DNA of 64,000 bases, from NCBI RefSeq assembly GCF_963259705.1, contig NC_081849.1:57446093-57510092 (forward strand). Reading direction: 5' to 3'. Shown one piece after another: positions 13,500-24,500 of this stretch (the first letter of the stretch is position 1; each line of letters starts with the position of its first letter). The DNA comes from Myotis daubentonii. Lineage: Eukaryota > Chordata > Mammalia > Chiroptera > Vespertilionidae. A program made the position numbers and the translations under genes. The notes under the pieces are model-generated. The model saw only the letters and a program-made list of their open reading frames with translations. It was not told where the DNA came from and searched no databases.

Positions 13500-15078
13500 T
13501 CTACACTAATAAAAGAGAAACATGGTAATTGGCGTACGACCGCTACCCTTCCCATTGGCTAATCCCTCTGTCACTCACAGAGTAGGGCTGAGATATGCAA
13601 ATTAACTGGCAGCCAAGATGGCGGCCGGCAGCCAGGCAGCTGATGCGAACAGGGAGGTTTGCTTGCTTCAGTGACGGAGAACTCCAACGTTCCCTGCCTG
13701 ACTTGCCGGCCTCTCAGCTGCAACTCTAAGCAACTATGTTGCAAATATAGAAGCTAAAAAAACCCCAGAAACCTGCTTTACTCAGCGGGGCTTCAGCCAG
13801 CCGGATCGCAACATTGTATCAAATACAGACGGTAAACAAAGGCCAGAAACCTGTTTTCAGCAGCCAAGGCCTCAGAGCTAAAGCTGGCCCAGAATGAAAA
13901 AAAAGAAAAAAAGGAGCAGTTGGGAGCTTCAGTCCCAGCCTGAAAACAGCCCTCAGCCCCTCACCCAGACTGGCCAGGCACCCCAGTGGGGACCCCCACC
14001 CTGAAGGGTGTGTGACCAGCTGCAAACAGCCATCATCCCCTCACCCAGACTGGCCAGGCACCCCAGTGGGGACTCCCACCCTGATCCAGGACACCCTTCA
14101 GGGCAAACCAGCCAGCCCCACCCATGCACCAGGCCTCTATTCTATATAGTAAAAGGGTAATATGCCTCCCAGCACCCGGATCAGCAGAGCTGCGAGGCCT
14201 CCCGGCACTGGGATCAGCGTGACAGGGGGCGGGGTCCCAACCCCCCCACCCCCCACGGGCCCTGCTCTGTGTGTGATGGGGTAGAGCCATAACCTCCCCA
14301 TTGGCCCTGCCCTGAGTGTGAGACAGTGGTGGCGCCCCAACCACCTGATCCGCCCTGCTCTGTGGGTGATAGAGGGCGGCGCCCAACCCCCCCCCCCCCC
14401 CCACGGGCCCTGCTCTGTGTGTGATGGGGTAGTGTCATAACCTCCCCATCTGCCCTGCCCTGAGTGTGACAGTGGCGGTGCCCCAGTTCCCGGATCGGCC
14501 CTGCTCTGTGGGTGATAGAGGGCGGTGCCCCAACCCCCTGATCCGCCCTGCCCTGAGTGTGACAGGGGGCGGTGCCCCAACTCCCCTATCGGCCCTACTC
14601 TGTGAGTGACGGGGGGAGCTCCTCAACCCCCTGATCGGCCCTGCTCTGTGCATGACAGGGGGGAGCTCCCCAAACCCCTGATTGACCCTACTCTGTGCAT
14701 GACAGGGTATGGAGCCTCAACCCCCCTGATGGGCCCTGCTCTGTGCGTGACAGGGGGTGGCGCCGCAGCCTCCCCATCAACCCTGCCTTGAGTGTGACAG
14801 GGGGCAGTGCCCCAATCCCCCAATCGGCCCTACCCTGAGCATGACTGAGGGTGCTCTGTGCATGACAGGGGAAGGTGCCCCAACTCCCCAATCGGCCCTG
14901 CTCTGAGCCCGACCAGGGGCTGCACCTAGGGATTGGGCCTGCCCTCTGCCACCCAGGAGCAGGCCTAAGCCAGCAGGTCGTTATCTCCCGAGGGGTCCCA
15001 GACTGCGAGAGGGCACAGACCAGTCTGAGGGACCCCCCTTCCCCCGAGTGCACAAATTTTTGTGCACCAGGCCTCTAG
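13500..15078 (+). mobile_element. Composite HeliBat-type Helitron, two head-to-tail units
   Basis: The outer ends are TCTACACTAATAAAAG (13500) and GGCCTCTAG (15078), flanked by A and T. At 14131-14150 an internal 3' end (GCACCAGGCCTCTA) runs directly into a second 5' end (TTCTATATAGTAAAAGGG). This gives units of about 640 and 940 bp. The second unit carries a G+C-rich minisatellite. The same structure recurs inverted at 51545-52999. Confidence 0.9.
14210..14900 (+). repeat. G+C-rich minisatellite inside Helitron
   Basis: Roughly 45-50-bp units repeat with the shared words CCCTGCTCTGTG, GTGACAGGGGG and CCCCCTGATCGGCC. The array contains a C16 run at 14387-14402. It makes long spurious ORFs on the minus strand. 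Confidence 0.85.
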
Positions 15079-15346
15079 TATTTACATATTTGTGTGGGTA
15101 TAATAAAATCCTAGTACAGAAATTGCTGGAACACAGGTTGTGCACATGTAAATATTTATAGGTATTCAACAAATGCTGCCCAGTAGTATTGCATGGAGTT
15201 TCTCCCTTATGCCAAAGTTTATGCCTGAGGTTGTTTCCCTTATGTCTTTTGTCAACACTAGATATTATTAAACTTTAAAACTTTTGCTAATTCAGTAGTT
15301 AAAATTATCTCATTTTTTAAAAGTATATTCAATTTTTTATAAGTAT

Positions 15347-15410
15347 ATTTAAGAATAATTGAGCTAATACTTGATAGAGAAACTTTTTAAAATACAAAAC
15401 AAATGAGATT
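15347..15410 (+). repeat. 64-bp direct repeat, copy upstream of exon 2
   Basis: It matches 16162-16225 at 63 of 64 positions (difference at 15407, G versus A) and ends 95 bp before exon 2. Confidence 0.95.
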
Positions 15411-15505
15411 AAGCATATGCTTATTAGTCCCATTATGCTTAATAGGACCATTTTTATATGAACTGCTTAATTGAATTACATAATCTTTATTTTCTTTGTT
15501 TTCAG

Positions 15506-15570
15506 AAATTTTATGAATAAGCATCAGAAGCCAGTGCTAACAGGCCAGCGGTTCAAAACTCGGAAAAGGG
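15506..15570 (+). CDS. BZW2: BZW2 exon 2, start-codon exon
   Basis: The acceptor is TTTTCAG and the donor GGG/GTAGGT. Seven bases of 5' UTR (AAATTTT) precede ATG at 15513. It codes residues 1-19 plus the first base of Asp20. The initiation context is weak, with T at -3 and A at +4. A (GT)n/G12 tract begins 20-30 bases after the donor. A near-identical 64-bp direct repeat lies on each side of this exon (15347-15410 and 16162-16225). Confidence 0.96.
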
Positions 15571-18500
15571 GTAGGTTGTGTTGTGTGTTTGTGTGTGTGT
15601 GGGGGGGGGGGGAGGGGCGAGGGAGGCGGGGGACGGCATGTATATGTGTAGGTGTGCTTAAAGTTCCAATCAAAATATCAAAGTAGAGAAGATTTAGAAT
15701 TATATCCTTGTTTCCAGCTAACCTCACTAATTCCTGTCTTTTGAACTCTGGATGGAGAATCTGAAGGCCTGAGATCCAGCCTTAGAATTGCCAGTCATTT
15801 AGGTGTTTGATTTTGGAAAAGTCATCTAACTTGGCTGAGCTTTGTGTCGTTATCTACAAAATGAGGATAATTATATCTGGTCAGGTTGCCTCACCCTCAA
15901 GTGAAGATAATTAACTTTAGTGTTTTGACATCCTCATTTGTATTTGTTTTTTGCTTTCTTTGTTATTTTTTAAAAAGTATAAATAGCAAGGATGCTACAA
16001 CTAAAAAAGTAAGTTAGGGAAAGAGTTTTTACCTTTTCAGAATTTAGGAAGTCAAATTAAACTTACTGCCCTAAATATCTTTAAAACTCGGGATATTTTC
16101 AAGGATCTTTTAAGTGTTTATATTTAATCAGTTTTGCATATTTATGTAGAGATCCTCTTGGATTTAAGAATAATTGAGCTAATACTTGATAGAGAAACTT
16201 TTTAAAATACAAAACAAATGAAATTATTGTGTTGACTAACCCTGAGGAAAGTGACTGACAATATTTAAGGAAGTATCATGTACAAAGATAAATGATGGCT
16301 GAATATCTTCCTGATTATGAAGCATCATGCCGTTTGGTGGTTATCAGGTGCTACACTGTTGAATTGATTACCCAGAATGTATGCCTTTCGCGTGTTCCAT
16401 TGAGGTGTTGAGGCAGCACCTGCTGCTGATGTCCCCTTGCAGTGCTGTGCCTGGGTTAGGATAAATGTAGTCATTTAGAAAGTAAAGAAGTCTCAGTACT
16501 ATTGGTCAATTGGATGAGACGTGTTTCCAAGAGTCACTAGGTTGCTCTAAGGCTGAATTTAACTGTAAATGCTGCCCCCTGGAAAGCTTCACGCTCCCAC
16601 TAAACAATGAAAATTTAAAAATGTTTAAAGTAACCAAATGGTTATTTTGTACAGTATTTCTGTTTGCACTCTTCTTCTTTCAATGTGTTTTGTTGTTGTT
16701 TGTGTGTTTGTTTTTTAATCACTGGCTCATCCCCATAAACTAAGTAAAAGCATAGCCTGAGCCACCGCCCTCTACTGAGTCCTCTAACAAAGTGATTTCC
16801 CCATTAAAACCTGGAAACTGGTACCAAGACAAGGCACTACAACCAACATGCATTCGTTGTCTTATTGTTTAAAGTAGTCTTGGGCGGATGGGACTATAAA
16901 AATCATCATAGTTGATTTCAAAAGGGCTTCATAATTAAGGAACAATATAGTCCAGAAACCTAATTACAGTTAAGGTGTTGTTGGGCCTGGTAATGTGATA
17001 ATATTTAATATATGCCCTACTGTGAGGTGCAGAAAGGTTTGCCACGTCCTGCCCACAGAGGAACCGTGTTAATCTCAGACTGGATCTCCAGCTCTAGCAG
17101 CTTTATTAGTGACGCTGATTCACACACAGTAACAGCACCAAAGCCAAGAGCCGGCCCAAGAATGTGTTGCACAACAGCACACATGATTCCACAAGCAAGC
17201 TGGTCTTGCAGTCTTTGAAACCGGAAAGGTCCTCTAATTCTGAGCTGGTTTGCCTCTGATTCATTCGGTGGGCGAGATCGTGCCTGAGCCTTATTGCTGC
17301 TGGAGCACTCAGAGCCCCGCAGTCTATTGTATATCGTTGCTCAGTTGGTCTGGATTTATAGGCTCAGGTCTGCCGGAGATTTAAGCAGCACTTGAGCCAT
17401 TTCGTGCCAGACTGCTGACAGGAGAAAAATAGAGTCAACCTCATTTTATATTCTTTGTAATAGTGAATTGCCTCCTGACGATTTATAGTGCTCTGGCTTT
17501 TCTTTTGCTATTACGACGGGGCCGACTTCAGATAAATGGTTGGCAGTTTTGTTAAGCTGAGGAAAAATCTACTGAGGCTGTTTCAAGGTCATTTTGATAG
17601 GCTGTCTTCTGAAAATCTGTCTTCCATTTGAAATTAGTTCCTGGCAAAGCTAATGCTCTTCCGTGTACAAGTTGGTACCAAAAAACTGTATTTCTTATTA
17701 CTTAACATCAAAATTCAACATTATGGCAGGATGCATCATATAGAGTTCCTTTCAGACTGTCTTTTCCTTTATGAAATATGCATAACTAGTTTTCTCCAAA
17801 GAAGTTATGTTTTACATTGTGGTATGTGGGAATCTAAAAAGATCAAAATTTCTCCTCTGAACCACTGTTATGCTTAGCTGAATGGAATATTCAATGACTG
17901 AAATGACCTCCCTGAAAATTTTGTAGAGAAATTGGATTAAAATGAATGAAAATAGGAGAAGAAATAAATGACCCAATTGCAGGCATCCGGAGTGACCACA
18001 ATCTGAGGCTTCTCCCTGAGACTTGACACCTGTGCTAGTGGTTTTACATTACTCAGCTTTACAATAAGTAGTGGGAGCAACTAATCAAATAAAGCTTTAA
18101 ATGTGCAAGTATATATGTGTGTGTATGATTAGAAAATTCATGACAGTTATTCACTTAACACAGAGAGGAATGTAGGTTATGTTGTTTATCACTTAATTAT
18201 CAACAGGTTGAAAAAATGCTATATTAACCAATTACCATAATTCCCAGAGAAAGCAATGCATCTAGATAACTTACAGGCATATTTGAGTGTCAGAAATAGG
18301 CTCATTTCTCCATGTCAGCTTAAGGGTTATTCTGATTAACTCCTCCGTGTCTCACTTGTGATTCACCAACATAGTATAAATTTGAGGCCCTGATTATATG
18401 TTCCCACTTGGAGGGAGATTTGACCTGCCAAATGGAAACTCAAGGAAGCAATGGCATATTTTTGTTAGGATTTGTTAGCCTGTCCTCAAATTAAATATGT

Positions 18501-21500
18501 AATATACTATTATCTCAGATGGAAAAGAACCTTTTGGTAAAATGTCTTATTTCCTCAAACTTCCATCCATGTTCTTGCCATGCTCCTGTACAAGAAGTTT
18601 GTATTCCTCTGCATGGACACTTATCTTAGCAGGTGGGAATTTGTTTTTCAGTCTACAAAAGAATTATTAATCCCATCATGCCTCATGACTTTTCAAGATT
18701 CCCAAGCTGTAAGTGATCATTTTGACCTAATTACTTGCTGCTGAGAATCTCTGGCCATGGTATGCTATCTTCCTCCTCTCGCTTCTCCTCTTCCTTGGCA
18801 GATCTTTTGGAAAATATAACTGGAGGATGAAAGCTCTTACAAAAAGCTTTTCAGTTGTCTCTTAGATTCAAAACAAAGTCCTCAGCATGAATTCGTAGCA
18901 TCGTCTAGGTTTTACCTTATTAACCAACTTATATTTTCCAATGCCTTGAATTTATAATTTTTGATCGTCAAAGTCTATTCTGCCACCTGCGTCAACATCC
19001 TAGCAGGTTGGGTGTCATTGTAGGGATGGCCTCAATTGATTTTGGAAGCTGGTCATAAGACTTCATAAACAGCCCGTGGTCTTTGGGCTTCTTTATTTCT
19101 TGTGATCTTTACTGCTCATTTCTCATATTTCAGGAAAAGAGACCTTTTCTCTGTGAGGAGAGGAAAATTACCCTTTAGCTGGACCCTGAGTAAGGGATGC
19201 AGTTTTCTTTCCTTGCCCATGAATTCCACCTACTCAGTCAGTTAGTAATCCACCCACTACTCCAGCACCTCATAATCTGCCTCTAGAGTTCCCATTCTCT
19301 CCCTTCCCGTTTAAAAAATTATATTTTTTTCTGTAGTCAATATTTGCATGTTCTTAGTTGCATAATGTTTTGCTTATAGCATCAAAAGGACCTTTATTTC
19401 TTGTTCATGAGGAATATTATTCAAGTTCATTTACATCTGACTATGATATCTTACACCGCTTGAAGCTGACTGGTACTGGGAATGCCGTTCTTCTCTGGTT
19501 CTGAGGCTGTGGTGTTAACCCCTTATGAAACCAGTAAATCTCTTAATACAAACCACTAGGAATTCTAACATTATTATATTGAAGGAATTTTACATTATGT
19601 TCTTGAAAAACGCTCTCCCAGCATTCTTCTTTATTTTCTTTATTTTGTTTTTTATATATAGTCTTCTTTATTTTTAGGTGCTTTTCCCTGGATCTTTTTT
19701 TTCTTTTTCTGTCTCAGATAAAACAAAATTTTAAGTTTTGAATGTTATACTCTATTTTTTCTCAGATAGTTAGGGTTAGTGAATTACATTGGCCCATTCT
19801 ATGAATGAAGCAAATGATCAATCATCATTGTTTTATGTATTAGAGTTACAAATTTTTGTGCCCTTTTTAAACAGAAATAAATTGCTTGAATAAGTGTTTG
19901 AACAAGGGGTTTTAGAATGTAGAAATCTAGTAGAAAAACTTAATTGCACTTGAATTTTTAAATACAATATCAAACATAGTATGGTTGCATTTGGGAATGT
20001 AATATGTAAATAAAGGAATAATTTTATAACTTTTTTTAATTTGAGATGAAAAAGAGAAATTCGAACCCACAGTCTTCAGGGATACACTTGTCCAGGGGCT
20101 TAATGAAGCTGGTGATGACCTTGAAGCTGTAGCCAAGTTTCTGGACTCTACAGGCTCAAGACTAGATTATCGTCGCTATGCAGACACACTCTTCGATATC
20201 CTGGTAGCTGGCAGTATGCTTGGTAAGCCTTGCATTATAGCATCTTCTTGTAGTGTATCTACTTTTAATTCTATTGAAATATTTTTTTTACAAGATAGAA
20301 TTTTTTTAAGTTTACATTTGTGGCAGTCTCACCAATTTTTATCTAGATTATAATTTGGAATAGTATTAATGTGGCTGTGAAATGATTAGTAATTTAAAAA
20401 GGCATAGAATTGAGGCTTTTTTGTTGACATTAAAAATGGCTTTAGGTAGAAGCCAACTTTCCCATGTGTTCCTAATCCTTAAATGTTTCTGGAGCATTTA
20501 ACACAGGAAGAATAATTTCTGCAGTATATTAGAACTTTGTATATGTCATCTAGATCCTTCCAGTATGTTTATTTAACCCCCATTACCATGCCAACTTTTC
20601 TTTTGAGCCCACTTTTTTTTTGGGGGGGGGGGCAGTAAAATGTAACTGTCAACAAATTTCAAAAATAATTGCTAGTGTTTCTCTAAATGCTATTTCATCC
20701 ATAAATAAAATATCGAAGAAATATAGTTTAAATCTAGTTTTTAAAACATCTTTATAACTGAGTTTATAGCTAAAAGGATTAAAGAGAGATTTCGAAAGTA
20801 TTAAAAATAAGTAGAAAAGGAAAATAAAAACTTACCTAATAGAGGCGTCAGGGAAGAAGGCTGCAGAAGACTATTGTAATGACATCGTGTCTTTATCTAA
20901 ATGCTTATTAGGTATCATAACCACCCTTTGTTTCTTTCATAGTTATTCTTAGTAAGAACTTAGTTTTGATCATTGGTTTCTGTAGTAGCCATAAATCACT
21001 GGAGTGGTCAAATTCCCTAGGCCAGCGATTTTCAACTGCCATAGGAACATTTGCAGATGTGTGGAAGTGATCTGGTTGCTATGTAGACGTAGGAATGGAG
21101 GTCATGTATGCTACCTACTTTACCATACAAAGGACAGTCAATACAATGAGAAATTGCGCTGCCCTACCCACTGTAGTGCCTTTCATTGAGAAGCACTGCT
21201 TAAGCCAGCCTACTGTAAGACAAGTATATACATTTCTCCATTCTGAAGTAGACTCACCCTTTAATTTCTCCCTCTGAGCTCATGTATTTATTACAGTATT
21301 TGCCCCATTTACTACAGGCCCCTTTTTGATCTGTACTGATGGTTTTCACTGCATAACAAATTAATTTTGTTGTTATTGTTTATAAATTATCTCACATCAT
21401 CACTGTAGGTAATTCAAGTCCACACATAAAAGCTGCTATAGGTAGTGTGTTAAAACCCAGAGGTGACAATTTTTAATATTTTGCTTAATTCCCTTCCTAC

Positions 21501-24500
21501 CTAAATACACAAACTTTTGAGAATGGGTTAGTATACAAATATGATACAGTATATGTTATTTTGTATTTACTCTGCAATATGTATTGCCTTTTATGTCATG
21601 AGTGTTACTTTGGATGATTCTAAAGAGAATTAAAACCCTACTGATTTTTAAGAATATTCAACTCCTTTCCAATTTTCATTATTATAAACAACAATGTAAT
21701 CAGTATCTGTTTACACATATTTGTGCTTTTATTTGGTCATATCTTTATGTACTTAGCAAGGGATTAATGAATTGACGGATGGAAATATCTATGTCTGTCT
21801 ATGTCTATCAGTCTCTCTGAGAGAGAGAAAATTAGCCCAAAAAGGAATGTCAACGTTTTATCAAAAATCATATGTTCCTAGCCCTGGCCAGGCAGCTCAG
21901 TTGGTTGGAGCATTGTCTTGATGTGCCAAGGTTGCAGTTTCAATCCCCCATCAGGGCACATACAAGAATCAACCAATGAATGCATAAATTCATTGGAACA
22001 ACAAATCAGTGAATGAAAAAAATCCTGTGTTCCCATTTACCTACACCTTTAGCAATGTTAGGTACTCTCAATTTTGTCAGGTTCTTGGATTTTTGTCGGA
22101 TAAGTGATACATATTTTCATTTAAGAGTTTTAAATTAATTATGAAGCTGAATATTTTCTGATATGATTATTTTTTGTGTTTAATTCATTATGATATACTT
22201 TTATGGACACACTGGTAAATTCCATGCAAAAATAGTCTTCAGCAAAATTTGGTTCTTGCCAAAGTGACACATGACTTCATTAGTCGATGATATGGACCCT
22301 TTTCCGGTCTCTGTGCCTCCTGCCAACATCGTTGACCCTTTGTTGTGCTTGAAATGTTTTATGTTTTTCCCTTACATGAACCATTTAGACTTTCTCCAAC
22401 ATCTGGATGTCACCTCTTACATGACTCCTGGGTTTCTGTACTTACTCTCCCCACATATGTATTACATTATCTGTATGCTTTGCATTGATCATCTCAATGC
22501 TTCATTTACCATGTGTATAATGATAATCAGCAAATTTACATCTGCAGGCCAGGGTTCACTCCTTCATGCCTCATCCATACATCCAAGAAGAGGGTAGAGC
22601 ACAATGTTTGGTACAACTATGAGCACAGGCCATACATCCCTGGATGTCTACTGACGCCAGACCTATGATGTAATGACTGAAGCCAGTCAGGTGCATTCTT
22701 TTTATATAAACACTTTGCTTACTTATCAACTATGTGAGAATTTTCTTCCCACCCACAAAATTATTTACCTTCTCCCATTGTTCTTGAAGCAACATTTCCT
22801 TGGTATGTCAATTCTACCCTTTGAAGAATAGATATAAGAAATAGTTCACTGGTTTTACTTCTACTTTGAGAAAAACAGCAAGCTTACCAAAATTTTTAGA
22901 AATAGCAATTAATACTTGGTCCCACTATCAGGGAAAATAATATTTAATGTTGCAATATTAATGTGTAACAAATGTTTTGTAAAAGAATGCAATTTTTTAA
23001 AAATTGCCACTTAAAAAAAAAAAGACTAGTTTCAAAATCAGGCATTTCTGTTATGTAACTTCCACCAGGTTGGAATTATTAGTGCAGGATTGTTAGGAGA
23101 TTATCATCTTAATAAAATGTTGGTCCAGGTGGTTGAATTCATTACAGAGAGCTAATTAAATCTTATGCATAATTATTTGAATGAAAATAGACTCTTGAAG
23201 GAGCTGACTTTTCTAAAAACTAATTTACTTATAAAACTGTATGCTGAGGTTAAGAAAAAGTTGGCTTTGGCTATGTGTAGACCTTTTCATCCAAAGATTT
23301 GAAATCACAAATTAAATCAAGGCATTTATACACTTAAACAAAGTGGCGGTAGAAGTATGTAATCTATAAATATTTGTTGAGTGTATAAAAGATAGTAATC
23401 TAACTTGGCTTACTCAAACATTCTACTCTAATTAAAGTGAAGTAGAATCAGGAAACAGAAATACCTGCTGTTCCCCTTCTGTTCTTCTAATCAACCCATG
23501 TTTTAATGGCCACCATTAAAACTTGCAGGAGGAGACGTGCACTGTGGAAAGTTGAGTCGTAGAAAAATGGCATTCTTTTGTTCTAGTCCATTTATTTTAT
23601 GACAGCATATCAGCCATGGGAAAAAGAAGAGGAGAGGGGATAAAGCACACTCCTGCCTTGCCAATGTCGCTGCAGAGTGACCTAATACAAATGGCAAGGA
23701 GTCAGAGTGTGCACTGCCCAGCCCTGCATGGAAAACTGGATTAGTGGAGGAGGGAACAGTTTTATTACCTACTCCAGTGGAAACCAACAAGACCTATACT
23801 AAAAAAGCCAGGTGTGGTCAATGCCAGTGTTGGTGAACTAGAGTCCGACAAAATATTATCAAGAGTGAAAAGTGAACAGTGTCCTGATACGGGAAACATC
23901 AGGAATTGCATTGAGAACAATTAAGTTCAGTGAATAAATATTATTGCTTAGCTGCCATGATTAAGGATGTAGTTGGGAAAGACCATACTTATAGTGATAG
24001 AATCTAGTGAAGGCAAGAATGTAGAACAACAATCTCATATAAGTGGTGGGAGTTTAAAATGGAGCAGCCAATTTGCATTGTATTAGAGCAGTGGTTCTCA
24101 ACCTCCCTAATGCTGCGACCCTTTAAAACAGTTCCTCATGTTGTGGTGACCCCCAACCATAAAATTATTTTCGTTGCTACTTCATAACTGTAATTTTGCT
24201 ACGTTATGAATCGTAATGTAAATATCTGATATGCAGGATGTATTTTCAGTGTTACAAATTGAACATAATTAAAGCATAGTGATTAATCACAAAAACAATA
24301 TGTAATTATATATGTGTTTTCCGATGGTCTTAGGCAACCCCTGTGAAAGGGTCGTTTGACCCCCAAAGGGGTCGCAACCCACAGGTTGAGAACCGCTGTA
24401 TTCGAGGAACATAAACAAATAGATAAGAACATTTGTATTGCTCTGTATGCACATCACTCTATGAAATGTTATGTTACTCTTAGAGTTGACATCTACTTGT

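Larger units (their letters stand above)
1..15505 (+). other. BZW2 intron 1, 3' part (no gene)
   Basis: No exon with conserved coding potential and no CpG-island promoter is visible. It holds old MIR, L2, L1 and hAT fragments, one 118-bp Helitron, one Ves SINE and, near its end, the composite Helitron at 13500-15078. Stretches around 2000-3500, 5000-7100, 8400-9480 and 10980-12950 look unique or too decayed to assign. Confidence 0.8.
15571..20045 (+). other. BZW2 intron 2
   Basis: It opens with a (GT)n/poly-G tract, then an old MIR (about 15755-15895) and the second copy of the 64-bp direct repeat (16162-16225). From about 16250 to 19900 I recognise no young transposon. The part around 17000-17650 contains scattered CpGs and looks the least repeat-like. 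No ORF of note. Confidence 0.85.

Noticed and set aside
14137..14580. 147-codon ORF on the minus strand
   Set aside because: The same minisatellite in the other Helitron copy, read antisense.
14210..14900. CpG-island promoter just upstream of exon 2
   Set aside because: The G+C-rich, CpG-bearing block is Helitron minisatellite DNA, and it recurs in intergenic DNA at 51760-52290.
13500..15078. Autonomous Helitron with Rep/helicase
   Set aside because: No frame contains Rep HUH or helicase motifs; all Helitrons here are non-autonomous.
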